Source of the DNA: Actinomycetota bacterium
GTDB lineage: Bacteria; Actinomycetota; Actinomycetes; Nanopelagicales; Nanopelagicaceae
NCBI GenBank assembly: GCA_009702845.1
Contig: WLHG01000001.1
Span: 1-41,028 of the forward strand
Direction of reading: 5' to 3'
Length of the DNA: 41,028 nucleotides
Shown here piece after piece: positions 15,043 through 23,116 of the stretch (position 1 is its first letter; each line of letters opens with the position of its first letter). A program made the position numbers and the translations under genes. Below the pieces are notes generated by a model that saw only the letters and a list, made by a program, of their open reading frames with translations, had not been told where the DNA came from and made no database searches.

Positions 15043-16111
15043 CTTCCACCATCTTTGCTAGAGCTAAGCGATCTACTTTGCCAATACCGAGCAATGGTAG
15101 TGAGTCGACAGTGTGAATGCCCTTTGGTTTTGCAATGCCCCCAAGGGCCGCTTCCAAATAATGTGAAATCTCGGTTTGATTGACATCGCCAACAATTGCT
15201 AAGTGAAGCGCCTGCCCCCATTGCGGATCATTTACTGCAAATGCTGAGCACTCTAGATCGGGATATCGAACTGAGAGAGTTGCCTCAACTCCTGTTAGTG
15301 AAAGATTTTCTCCTCCGCTGATAATTACATCATCGGCGCGACCCAGCACACGCAGAAATCCATCTGTAATCTTGCCAAGATCATTTGTAATAAACCAGCC
15401 ATCTTTTGTGCCAAAGTGTTCAGCTGAGTTTAAGTATCTAGTTGCGAGTACGGAGCCGCGAATCTTAATTACTCCAGTGTCAGTGATTGCGAACTCAACT
15501 CCATCGAGTCCTTGGCCATCGTAGATGCAGCCGCCGCAGGTCTCCGTCATTCCATATGTTTCAATGACATGTATTCCTGAAGCCTCGGCCTGAGTACGAA
15601 GTGTGTGTGACAGAGCCGCACCGCCGACCAAAATAGCTTTAGCGCTTTGTAAATGACGTAGTAACCGCTCATCTGAATTGAGAGCTCGAAATAACTGAGT
15701 TGGAACAATCGAAGTAAAATCTACGTGAGGATATTCACCGTCGAAATTGCGCAGGTCAATTGGAAGTGTTCCAACTTGAAGCGAACGGACAATTACATTA
15801 ACTGCTGCGATGTGAGTAACTGGAAGTAGCAGCGACCATTTAGCGCCAAATGATGCGCCGATAAAACTATTGGAGGCATCTGCCGATGCAGTTAATGCCT
15901 TTGTGGAAAATGTGACCTCTTTGACTAATCCCGTACTTCCGCTAGTGGCAACTACGATGGCAATATCGTTGGAAACCGACTTAGATCGGAGATCACCAAA
16001 GCCGAGGGCAGGGCCGTTTTGAGCCAGTGCGGCTGTGATTTGCCCCGCTAACTGCGGGATTTCGCAGTCTTGGCTGATTCGCAATACTTCTCGTTGTGAC
16101 GTGATGTCCAT
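15035..16111 (-). CDS. menE: o-Succinylbenzoate--CoA ligase (MenE)
   Basis: 358 residues, shorter than the roughly 450 of the E. coli enzyme but usual for actinobacterial MenE. Adenylate-forming motifs are in order: the phosphate loop 'VVATSGSTGLVKEVTFST', 'ETYGMTETCGG' (A5), 'GRADDVIISGGENLS' (A8 hinge), and the catalytic Lys in 'LLGIGKVDRLAL' near the C-terminus. It activates o-succinylbenzoate with ATP and CoA for ring closure by MenB. The ATG is preceded by TAGCCT at a nine-base distance. The gene is divergent from menB across a 43-base gap and is translationally coupled to menA by an eight-base overlap. Confidence 0.95.
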   Translation of the reverse strand: MDITSQREVLRISQDCEIPQLAGQITAALAQNGPALGFGDLRSKSVSNDIAIVVATSGSTGLVKEVTFSTKALTASADASNSFIGASFGAKWSLLLPVTHIAAVNVIVRSLQVGTLPIDLRNFDGEYPHVDFTSIVPTQLFRALNSDERLLRHLQSAKAILVGGAALSHTLRTQAEASGIHVIETYGMTETCGGCIYDGQGLDGVEFAITDTGVIKIRGSVLATRYLNSAEHFGTKDGWFITNDLGKITDGFLRVLGRADDVIISGGENLSLTGVEATLSVRYPDLECSAFAVNDPQWGQALHLAIVGDVNQTEISHYLEAALGGIAKPKGIHTVDSLPLLGIGKVDRLALAKMVEDE

Positions 16112-16119
16112 AGCAGCCG

Positions 16120-16126
16120 TAGGCTA
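16120..16126. promoter_or_regulatory. Overlapping divergent -10 elements between menE and menB
   Basis: The seven bases TAGGCTA contain TAGGCT on the plus strand (16120-16125), which would serve menB, and TAGCCT on the minus strand (16126-16121), which would serve menE. Both fit TANNNT. On the menE side the hexamer is 9 nt from the ATG. On the menB side the message would have a leader of about 23 nt with a GAGG ribosome-binding site. Polymerase could not occupy both at once. Confidence 0.35.
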
Positions 16127-16154
16127 TCGCTAGCAACGAATGAAATGAGGAAAT

Positions 16155-17033
16155 GTGAGCAAGCCAATTAATCGCGAGTTTGGTAGCCGTGATATCCCTA
16201 GTTGGATTCAGGCTCCTGGCGGAGAGAAGTTCACTGATATTAAATATCAAATGGGTGATGGCATAGCCAAAATCACAATTAACCGCCCTGAACTCCACAA
16301 TGCATTTCGTCCTCAAACAATTATTGAGTTAATCGAAGCCTTCTACTTGGCGCGCGATAATGAAGATATTGGTGTAATTATTTTGACCGGCGAGGGCACT
16401 AAGGCTTTTTGTTCAGGTGGAGATATAAGTGTTCGCGGAGATGATGGATATCTCGGCGAGGATAAGTTATCGAAAAAGGGAATTGGCAGATTAAATGTTT
16501 TGGATCTGCAGGTGCAGATTCGCCGTACACCTAAACCTGTTGTTGCCATGGTTGCCGGCTGGGCAGTTGGCGGAGGACATGTTTTACATGTTGTCTGCGA
16601 TTTAACGGTGGCTGCAGATAATGCCAAGTTTGGCCAGACAGGACCAATGGTTGGCTCCTTCGACGGCGGTTACGGTGCTGGTTTATTAGCCGCTCACGTA
16701 GGCCAGAAGAAGGCCCGCGAGATATGGTTCATGACGCGCCAATACGATGCGCAAGAGGCACTAGCTATGGGATTAGTTAACACAGTTGTACCAGTTGCAG
16801 AGTTGGAGGCCGAAACTGTTTCATGGTGCCGAGAAATGCTTCGCAACTCACCTCTTGCGCTTCGTTTATTAAAATCTAGCTTGAACGCTGCCGATGATGG
16901 TTTAGCAGGAGTCCAACAGTTAGCTGGCGATGCAACCCTTCTGTTTTATATGAGCGAAGAGGGGCAAGAGGGACGCGATGCATATAAGGAAAAGCGAGCT
17001 CCCGATTTTCAGAAATTTCCTAAGCGCCCATAA
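16155..17033 (+). CDS. menB: 1,4-dihydroxy-2-naphthoyl-CoA synthase (MenB)
   Basis: 292 residues of the crotonase fold. Family signatures are complete: '[12 protein letters not shown]', the '[15 protein letters not shown]' loop characteristic of MenB, and '[19 protein letters not shown]', in which the backbone forms the oxyanion hole. '[13 protein letters not shown]', with the conserved Asp, and the C-terminal '[11 protein letters not shown]' also match naphthoate synthases. It closes the second ring of menaquinone from o-succinylbenzoyl-CoA. The start is GTG at 16155, with GAGG four bases upstream. menC begins three bases after its stop, so menB-menC-menD form one operon. Confidence 0.97.
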   Translation: MSKPINREFGSRDIPSWIQAPGGEKFTDIKYQMGDGIAKITINRPELHNAFRPQTIIELIEAFYLARDNEDIGVIILTGEGTKAFCSGGDISVRGDDGYLGEDKLSKKGIGRLNVLDLQVQIRRTPKPVVAMVAGWAVGGGHVLHVVCDLTVAADNAKFGQTGPMVGSFDGGYGAGLLAAHVGQKKAREIWFMTRQYDAQEALAMGLVNTVVPVAELEAETVSWCREMLRNSPLALRLLKSSLNAADDGLAGVQQLAGDATLLFYMSEEGQEGRDAYKEKRAPDFQKFPKRP

Positions 17034-17036
17034 GCA

Positions 17037-18008
17037 ATGCTTGATTCAATTTTAGGTTCACTTAAAGTGGTTGCTCTAGCAACTAAAACGGATTTTCGCT
17101 CGGTAACTTCGCGTGAAGTCGCACTTTTTGAGGGCTCGAAGGGGTGGGGAGAGTTCTCGCCCTTTCTTGAATATAGTTATGAAGAATCAGTTCCATGGCT
17201 ATTGAGTGCAGTCGAAGCTGCATTTGTTAAGACTCCAGAGCCACTAAGAAATAAAGTTGCGATTAATGCGACGATGCCAGCACTTGATGACCCTGATGAG
17301 ATCGCCACAATTCTCAGCTCATTTACTGGTGCAAAAACAGTGAAGATTAAAGTTGGTTCCGATATTGAAGCTGATTTAACTCGTATTAATCATGTACGCC
17401 GGCTTCGTCCAGATGCCAGCATCCGAATAGATGTTAATGGATTATGGAGCGTCGATCAGGCCTGCGCATTTTTAGATCGAGTGGGCGATATTGAATATGT
17501 TGAACAGCCTTGTTCTACTATTGAAGAGCTGCGTGAGTTGAAGCTACGCACCGATGTAAGAATTGCTGGTGATGAAGTCATTAGAAAAGCCAAAGACCCT
17601 TTTAAAGTCGAACTCTCAGGTGCCGTAGATATTCTTATGTTGAAGGTTGCGCCATTGGGAGGAATTACTCGTGCGATGGAAATTGCTGCACATCATCAAC
17701 TGCCCGTTGCGGTTTCTAGCGCTTTAGAGAGTGCAGTTGGAATCTCGCATGGATTAAAACTTGCAGCAGCGCTTCCGAGATTAGATTTAGCCTGCGGACT
17801 GGGTACTGGTGCCTTACTTGCGGTAGATGTCGCCGAACTTGTCATTATCGATGGAGCTATCGAAGTTGCGGATGTAATCCCTGACCCTTCTGCCTTAATG
17901 AAGCTTGCAGTCTCCAATGAGCGCCTAAACTGGTGGAAGAATAGGATTCGAATGACATGGAGCGCAGGTGCTCAATCAACTGCAGAAGCGAGTGGGTGGT
18001 GTGAATGA
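17037..18008 (+). CDS. menC: o-Succinylbenzoate synthase (MenC)
   Basis: 323 residues of the enolase superfamily. The catalytic Lys pair is in 'KTVKIKVG', the metal ligands are the Asp of 'RIDVNGLW', the Glu of 'EYVEQPC' and the Asp of 'IAGDEVI', and the second-side Lys is in 'DILMLKVAPLGG'. The barrel is preceded by the capping domain in the first 90 residues. The enzyme dehydrates SHCHC to o-succinylbenzoate. The ATG follows the menB stop at once, and its stop overlaps the menD ATG as ATGA. Enolase-superfamily racemases share these residues, but the men context and motif wording fit MenC. Confidence 0.94.
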   Translation: MLDSILGSLKVVALATKTDFRSVTSREVALFEGSKGWGEFSPFLEYSYEESVPWLLSAVEAAFVKTPEPLRNKVAINATMPALDDPDEIATILSSFTGAKTVKIKVGSDIEADLTRINHVRRLRPDASIRIDVNGLWSVDQACAFLDRVGDIEYVEQPCSTIEELRELKLRTDVRIAGDEVIRKAKDPFKVELSGAVDILMLKVAPLGGITRAMEIAAHHQLPVAVSSALESAVGISHGLKLAAALPRLDLACGLGTGALLAVDVAELVIIDGAIEVADVIPDPSALMKLAVSNERLNWWKNRIRMTWSAGAQSTAEASGWCE

Positions 18009-19579
18009 GTACGTCTACGTCGTTAGCGCGCGTCATTGTCCGCCAAATTATTGAAGCTGGAATAACAGATGTAGTAATTTCACCCGGCTCTCGTAACGCC
18101 CCTTTATCTCTGGCATTTAACGCGGCAGCTACCCGAGGGCTAATTAAAATTCACATACGGATCGATGAACGTACTGCTGCATTCTTTGCTTTAGGTTTAG
18201 TGAAATCAACCGGGAGGCCAGTGCCAGTTGTGTGTACAAGCGGTACGGCAGTTGCTAATTATCATCCAGCGGTTTTAGAGGCCAACCACACCAATGCAGC
18301 CCTGCTTGTTTTAACGGCCGATCGCCCAGCAATGCTCAGGCGCACGGGTGCAAATCAAACAACTGAACAGGCGCGCATCTTTGGTAAAGCGGTGCGCTAT
18401 TTTGCCGATGTCGATGGACCGGTTTTTCCAATGGAACTACCGTTAGATAGTATGCGATTTGGTCCAGTGCATTTAAATCTGCAATTTAATGAGCCGTTGC
18501 TGCCGGATGATTCAGCTGACTGGCTAGATGAAATAACAATCTCACCGGTCGTATTCAAGCCCCGCAAAAAAACCTCCACACTAAAAATTCAGGCAACTCG
18601 AGGCGTACTGGTAATAGGTCATGATCGCGGGGGGTTGAGCGTTGATGAAGTTACAAAATTTGCAAATAAACTTAACTGGCCAATCATCGCCGAGGATCCC
18701 CTTTCCTTTCCTAATGCAGTTGCACACGCATCAATTCTTCTAACATCTCCACAAGTAAGGAGCGTCTTAGTCCCACAGGCGGCAATAGTCATTGGCCGAA
18801 CAACGCTTTCACGTTCAGTTAATGCCCTCATTGGCCTGGCTCCCGTTACTTATGTAATTGATCCGCGAATAGCAACTGTTGATAGCGATCGCTATGGCGA
18901 TAAACGTTTCACTGAAATTCCAAACTTAGATTGCGTTATGGCATCCGATGATTGGACTGCACAGTGGCAGAAATACTCACAACGCTGCGCAAAATTGATT
19001 AACGATATGGGTGGTTGGAATGAAGCAGCGATATCTAGAGAAATAGCGGCAAGAATCCCCGATGGATCTGCGATCTTTATTTCATCATCGCGTCCGATTC
19101 GAGATATAGAGGGCTTTGCAAAGCCTCGAAGCGGATTAACAACCTATGCCAACCGGGGATTAGCTGGAATAGATGGCAATATATCTACAGCATTAGGTAT
19201 CGCCTCGGGCCATGAGCAGAGCTTTGCTGTCATAGGAGATTTGGCTTTCTTGCATGACATTACGGGATTGATTACACGTGAAGATATCAACTGCAGATTC
19301 ATAGTAATAAATAATGATGGCGGCGGAATTTTTTCTACCCTCCCACAACGTGGTGTTGAGGGATTTGAAACTGTATTTGGAACGCCACATGGATTAGACC
19401 CTGCTGCAATCGCTCAATCCTTTGGCGTTGAAGCAACCACTATCTCAAGTATTGCCGAACTTCGGAAGTTTTTAGCTGCACCAGTTAAAGGAGTTTCAGT
19501 AGTGGTTGCGAAGGTGCCCTCACGTGAGGCAAATGCCGATAACTTGCAATCGATATATAAAGAAATAGCCTCTATTTAA
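18005..19579 (+). CDS. menD: SEPHCHC synthase (MenD)
   Basis: 524 residues, somewhat shorter than the roughly 550 typical of MenD. The N-terminal Pyr domain begins 'ITDVVISPGSRNAPLSLAF', the MenD hallmark, and contains 'DERTAAFFALG' with the catalytic Glu region. The C-terminal PP domain has the ThDP-Mg motif from 'IGDLAFLHD' to 'INNDGGGIF'. It condenses isochorismate with 2-oxoglutarate using thiamine diphosphate, the committing step of the classical menaquinone route. It is the last gene of the menBCD operon. Its TAA overlaps the stop of menF on the opposite strand (TAATTAA), so there is no intergenic terminator. The isochorismate would come from the converging menF gene. Confidence 0.96.
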   Translation: MSTSTSLARVIVRQIIEAGITDVVISPGSRNAPLSLAFNAAATRGLIKIHIRIDERTAAFFALGLVKSTGRPVPVVCTSGTAVANYHPAVLEANHTNAALLVLTADRPAMLRRTGANQTTEQARIFGKAVRYFADVDGPVFPMELPLDSMRFGPVHLNLQFNEPLLPDDSADWLDEITISPVVFKPRKKTSTLKIQATRGVLVIGHDRGGLSVDEVTKFANKLNWPIIAEDPLSFPNAVAHASILLTSPQVRSVLVPQAAIVIGRTTLSRSVNALIGLAPVTYVIDPRIATVDSDRYGDKRFTEIPNLDCVMASDDWTAQWQKYSQRCAKLINDMGGWNEAAISREIAARIPDGSAIFISSSRPIRDIEGFAKPRSGLTTYANRGLAGIDGNISTALGIASGHEQSFAVIGDLAFLHDITGLITREDINCRFIVINNDGGGIFSTLPQRGVEGFETVFGTPHGLDPAAIAQSFGVEATTISSIAELRKFLAAPVKGVSVVVAKVPSREANADNLQSIYKEIASI

Positions 19580-20796
19580 TTAAGTGCACTCCGCATTGGA
19601 ACAAGTTTGGCTTCACTTTCAGCCAACTCTATTGACGGATCAGAGCCTGCAACAATTCCACAGCCAGCAAAAATTCGTATCGAAGGACCATTTATCTGCC
19701 CGCAACGCAATGCGATTCCAAGTTCGCCATCACCTGCCGCATCTATCCAACCAACTGGGCCGGCATAGCGCCCACGAGACATTCCCTCAATTTCAGCGAT
19801 AAGTGCTGCAGCTTGTTCGCGTGGTGTGCCGCAGACGGCAGCGGATGGATGTAGTTGCTCAAGAATTGTAAATGCATCGACATGCGATAGTTTTTCGGCC
19901 AATGCTCCGGTTACATCAGTTGCTAAATGCATAACATTTGCTAAGTGCAATACATACGGAGACTCTGGAACATTTGTCGATGTACAAAAAGGCTCAAGGG
20001 CATCGGCAACAGAGCGCACGGCATACTCGTGTTCCTCTAGATCCTTCGATGATCGGGCCAGAGAGCCAGCAAGGGCTAAATCGCGTTCGTCATCCCCAGT
20101 TTTGCTAATCGTGCCAGCTAAGACTCTCGAGGTAACCATCTTGCGCGAAAGGCGCAGCAATAACTCTGGGGTGGCACCGACTAAGCCACCTACGGCAAAG
20201 CTCCACGTAGATGGATATTCGGCAGCTAATTTTTTTAATATTGGACGGGGATCAATATTGCTATGTGATCGCCCAGTAAAGTCACGGGCCAGCACCACTT
20301 TGTCGAGTGCGCCATTTTGGATTCGATTTACAGCAGTTGAGACGCGGGCTTTCCATTCGATGTCGGCATTACCCGGAGCATCCCAAGTAATTGAATTATG
20401 AATTATTTCAGTCGTAGCTAGGTCCAATTCTGGCTGTGGGGATGAACCAAACCATGTAATCCATGATTTCTCACCTTTCTTACCCACGATCACCTTTGGA
20501 ATTATTAGTACTGATTCGTCGTTTGGCGAAAAGGAGAAAGATGCAAATAGAACCGGGCCTGTTCCATTTCCATGTACCGAGTTTGTGACGGCGAAACCTT
20601 CGAGTTGCGCAAGCCACCAGTTACGCGCATCTGCAAATCGATTCGGACCACTAACGGTCGTAGTTGCATGCGTGCCCCATCCCACAAGCCCTTCGCGACC
20701 ACGGATCCATGAGACTGGATTTGAATCTGGCAAGAGATCTAACAAGGGCACATGCACACCGCAGTGCATGGTTGTTACAGGAGTTAACGAGGGCAT
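19576..20796 (-). CDS. menF: Isochorismate synthase (MenF)
   Basis: 406 residues from the ATG at 20796. An upstream in-frame start would overlap bioY by about 55 bases, and the residues it adds look like bioY shadow. The C-terminal 260 residues form the chorismate-binding domain, with 'KVVLARDF', 'PELLLRLS', 'AGTISKTGDDERDLALAGSL', 'HLATDVTG', 'LHPSAAVCGTPR' and the Mg-binding Glu region 'GRYAGPVGWIDAAGDGELGI'. It turns chorismate into isochorismate for MenD. A siderophore-type isochorismate synthase (EntC/DhbC) has the same fold, but no siderophore genes are near and menD converges on it. It follows bioY by ten bases and is probably cotranscribed. No Shine-Dalgarno sequence is obvious. Confidence 0.93.
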   Translation of the reverse strand: MPSLTPVTTMHCGVHVPLLDLLPDSNPVSWIRGREGLVGWGTHATTTVSGPNRFADARNWWLAQLEGFAVTNSVHGNGTGPVLFASFSFSPNDESVLIIPKVIVGKKGEKSWITWFGSSPQPELDLATTEIIHNSITWDAPGNADIEWKARVSTAVNRIQNGALDKVVLARDFTGRSHSNIDPRPILKKLAAEYPSTWSFAVGGLVGATPELLLRLSRKMVTSRVLAGTISKTGDDERDLALAGSLARSSKDLEEHEYAVRSVADALEPFCTSTNVPESPYVLHLANVMHLATDVTGALAEKLSHVDAFTILEQLHPSAAVCGTPREQAAALIAEIEGMSRGRYAGPVGWIDAAGDGELGIALRCGQINGPSIRIFAGCGIVAGSDPSIELAESEAKLVPMRSALN

Positions 20797-20806
20797 CGAA
20801 ACTTTT

Positions 20807-21391
20807 CTAGCGTCGCTTAGCGTTAACGAATCGCCAAAGTAGAGGCATTGACGTTCCGGCAATTATGATTTTAAGAATCTCACCAATAATAAACGGAGTT
20901 AAGCCTGCATTAATTGTCCAGGCCCAATCTTTTCCTGTGAAATGTGCGAGCCACAGTAGGCCGAAAGTAAATGTGGTTATAGTCCCAAAAATCATTGATG
21001 GAAATGAGGTAAGAAATCTTTGGTCCATTCGTCGATTTGCAAGAAGACCCAAGAGATATGTTGTGATCAACATTCCAACTAAATAGCCACCAGTTGCACC
21101 TGTAATTTTTTCAATTCCAAAACTTGCACCGGCAAATACAGGTGCTCCTAAAACTCCAGCCAGAAGATATATTGCGAAAGTCGCAAAACCAAGGCCGGCC
21201 CCATATGTGGTTCCGATGAGAAGTACGCCCAAGGTCTGTCCAGTTACAGGCACGGGTGAACCAGGAATTGGAATTGCTATCTGGGCAAGGGCGGCAAGAA
21301 AGAGAACGCCGCCTGCAATTAGTGTCGCATGTGTCATCGCAGAGCTGCGCGGCAGCACGATTGCTCGCAGTGAAGTAGCAGGAAATGACAA
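20807..21391 (-). CDS. bioY: Biotin transporter S component (BioY)
   Basis: 194 residues with about six membrane segments. The BioY signature 'AQIAIPIPGSPVPVTGQTL' lies near the N-terminus, and 'GLGFATFAIYLLAGVLGAPVF' and 'GATGGYLVGML' follow as in the family. It is the substrate-binding subunit of an ECF-type vitamin transporter. No ATPase (BioM) or T component (BioN) is beside it, so it would either share an ECF module encoded elsewhere or work alone. The start is TTG at 21391, chosen because a strong ribosome-binding site (AAGGAGA) stands about seven bases upstream and the family begins at this distance from the signature. It is divergent from menG and is followed closely by menF. Confidence 0.94.
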   Translation of the reverse strand: MSFPATSLRAIVLPRSSAMTHATLIAGGVLFLAALAQIAIPIPGSPVPVTGQTLGVLLIGTTYGAGLGFATFAIYLLAGVLGAPVFAGASFGIEKITGATGGYLVGMLITTYLLGLLANRRMDQRFLTSFPSMIFGTITTFTFGLLWLAHFTGKDWAWTINAGLTPFIIGEILKIIIAGTSMPLLWRFVNAKRR

Positions 21392-21450
21392 GAGGGGTCT
21401 CCTTGAGTGGTTGAGTTGTGGATGAGCCTACTTCAAGGGAGAATACGTGC

Positions 21451-22143
21451 ATGTCCCGCGCCAATCTCGGTAAAGATCCCGATGAAGTGGCGGCGATGTT
21501 TGATGGAGTGGCAAAACGCTATGACATCGTCAACGATCTTCTCTCTTTAGGTCGAACTAAGGCCTGGCGCCGAGCAGCGACCAAGATCATCGCCCCGGTT
21601 CCAGGTATGAGAATCCTTGATTTGGCCGCTGGACCTGGCTCATCCTCAGAGCCCCTTCACAAAGCTGGGGCGAGCGTGCTTTCAACGGATTTCTCTGAGG
21701 GAATGCTGGCCCAGGGTCGAAAATCCCGCCCATACTTAAGTTTTTCCAAGGCCGATGCCCTCAATCTCCCTTTTGAGGACGAGAGCTTTGACCTGGCGAC
21801 CATCTCTTTTGGCCTGCGAAATACTGTGGATTACCCCAGGGCGCTCGCTGAGGCGCATCGTGTGGTTAGGCACGGGGGGAGAATGGTTGTGGTCGAGTTT
21901 TCACACCCAACATGGCCGCCCTTTCGCCGCCTCTATATGAGCTATCTGATGCGCGCCCTTCCTGCAATCGCTCGAAAAACCGCCTCAAACCCCGATGCCT
22001 ACGTATATTTAGCTGAATCCATCAGGGCCTGGCCCAATCAGGAGGGCTTGGCTGCGGCCATGAAGGCCGCTGGCTGGGGCTCGGTTACCTGGAAAAATCT
22101 GACTTTTGGGGTTGTTGCAGTTCACAGCGGCATTAAGGGCTAG
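21451..22143 (+). CDS. menG: Demethylmenaquinone methyltransferase (MenG/UbiE)
   Basis: 230 residues. The start MSRANLGKDPDEVAAMFDGVAKRYD is the actinobacterial MenG N-terminus. The ATG at 21451 has AAGGGAG nine bases upstream; a GTG 33 bases earlier would precede that site. SAM-binding motif I is 'ILDLAAGPGSSS', the acidic end of strand 2 is 'VLSTDFSEGML', and the UbiE block 'DLATISFGLRNTVDYPRAL' and post-motif 'HGGRMVVVEFSHP' are present. It methylates demethylmenaquinone to menaquinone using SAM. It lies 40 bases upstream of nuoA. By hand count, 21481-22140 is about 56% GC, against about 40% in 22381-22740, and AGG Arg codons appear three times, which is unusual here. Confidence 0.96.
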   Translation: MSRANLGKDPDEVAAMFDGVAKRYDIVNDLLSLGRTKAWRRAATKIIAPVPGMRILDLAAGPGSSSEPLHKAGASVLSTDFSEGMLAQGRKSRPYLSFSKADALNLPFEDESFDLATISFGLRNTVDYPRALAEAHRVVRHGGRMVVVEFSHPTWPPFRRLYMSYLMRALPAIARKTASNPDAYVYLAESIRAWPNQEGLAAAMKAAGWGSVTWKNLTFGVVAVHSGIKG

Positions 22144-22149
22144 CGGTCA

Positions 22150-22176
22150 TTGGCAGGGTCCCAAGCGCCTTAAGAT
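22150..22176 (+). promoter_or_regulatory. Putative nuo operon promoter (-35 TTGGCA, -10 TAAGAT)
   Basis: TTGGCA at 22150-22155 and TAAGAT at 22171-22176 are separated by 15 bases, somewhat short. The -10 is followed by seven bases and then the GTG at 22184, so transcription would begin at or beside the nuoA start codon. There is no ribosome-binding site before the GTG, which supports a leaderless operon mRNA. Confidence 0.5.
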
Positions 22177-22183
22177 TTCACAC

Positions 22184-22555
22184 GTGATACCCACAGCCAA
22201 TCCATACGTACCGATTCTGGTGCTAGGGGCAATCGGCTTTGGCTTTGCGATGATCTCAGTCGTTGCCGGCGCACTAACTGGTCCGGCTCGATACAACCGT
22301 GCCAAGCTCGATGCTTATGAATGTGGAATCGAACCATCACCGCAGGCCGCTGAGGGTGGGCGTTTTCCAGTTAAATATTTCTTAACTGCGATGTTATTTA
22401 TTATCTTTGACATTGAAATTGTCTTTCTATATCCATGGGCAGTGACTTTTGACCAACTTGGAATCTTTGGCCTAGTTGAAATGGCGATATTTATTGGAAC
22501 AGTCTTTGTTGCCTATGCATATGTTTGGCGCCGTGGCGGATTGGAATGGGATTAA
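22184..22555 (+). CDS. nuoA: NADH-quinone oxidoreductase subunit A (NuoA)
   Basis: 123 residues from the GTG at 22184, which gives the usual start just before 'ANPYVPILVLGAIGFGFA'. A longer frame upstream would run through the end of menG and is not needed. Three membrane segments are present. The loop between the first two carries 'YECGIEPSP', the conserved cysteine-containing loop near the quinone site, followed by 'RFPVKYFLTAMLFIIFDIEIVFLYPWA', the most conserved stretch of NuoA. It is part of the membrane arm at the junction with the peripheral arm. No Shine-Dalgarno sequence precedes the GTG, but TAAGAT sits seven bases upstream, so a leaderless start is likely. Confidence 0.95.
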   Translation: MIPTANPYVPILVLGAIGFGFAMISVVAGALTGPARYNRAKLDAYECGIEPSPQAAEGGRFPVKYFLTAMLFIIFDIEIVFLYPWAVTFDQLGIFGLVEMAIFIGTVFVAYAYVWRRGGLEWD

Positions 22556-22558
22556 TAG

Positions 22559-23116
22559 ATGGGACTCGAAGAAAAGATACCTAGTGGTTTTCTATTAACT
22601 ACAGTTGAAAAACTTGCCGGCTACATGCGTAAAAACTCATTGTGGCCAGCAACCTTTGGTCTGGCTTGTTGCGCAATTGAAATGATGGCCGTTGGTTCTG
22701 CTGCAAAATATGATATTTCACGTTTCGGTATGGAAGTTTTCCGTGCATCCCCTCGCCAAGCTGACTTAATGATTGTCGCCGGACGAGTTTCTAACAAGAT
22801 GGCACCTGTTTTGCGCCAGATTTACGATCAAATGTCGGCACCAAAATGGGTATTAGCGATGGGTGCATGTGCCTCATCCGGTGGGATGTTTAATAACTAC
22901 GCAATTGTTCAAGGTGTCGATCACGTAGTCCCAGTTGATATTTATCTTCCTGGCTGCCCACCACGTCCTGAGATGTTAATGGATGCAATCTTGAAACTGC
23001 ACGAAAAGATTAATGTTGAAAAGCTTGGCTCTAACCGCGCACAGATAATTAAGGAAGTTGAACTCGCAGCCATGAACGCGAAGCCAACCCATCAGTTGAA
23101 GGGTTTACTCGCATAA
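22559..23116 (+). CDS. nuoB: NADH-quinone oxidoreductase subunit B (NuoB)
   Basis: 185 residues. All four ligands of iron-sulfur cluster N2 are present: the adjacent cysteines in '[11 protein letters not shown]', the Cys in '[11 protein letters not shown]', and the Cys in '[12 protein letters not shown]'. NuoB passes electrons from N2 to quinone at the interface with NuoD. The conserved '[22 protein letters not shown]' block is intact. The gene starts three bases after the nuoA stop and abuts nuoC. Length is normal for the family. Confidence 0.97.
   Translation: MGLEEKIPSGFLLTTVEKLAGYMRKNSLWPATFGLACCAIEMMAVGSAAKYDISRFGMEVFRASPRQADLMIVAGRVSNKMAPVLRQIYDQMSAPKWVLAMGACASSGGMFNNYAIVQGVDHVVPVDIYLPGCPPRPEMLMDAILKLHEKINVEKLGSNRAQIIKEVELAAMNAKPTHQLKGLLA

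Noticed and set aside
19826..20401. A 191-codon plus-strand open frame opposite menF
   Set aside because: Antisense to conserved chorismate-binding motifs; Ser/Arg-rich composition typical of a shadow frame.
21392..21450. A biotin operator, riboswitch or strong promoter in the bioY-menG gap
   Set aside because: There is a direct repeat of TTGAGT (21403 and 21411), but no BirA/BioQ-like dyad, no riboswitch fold, and no well-spaced -10.
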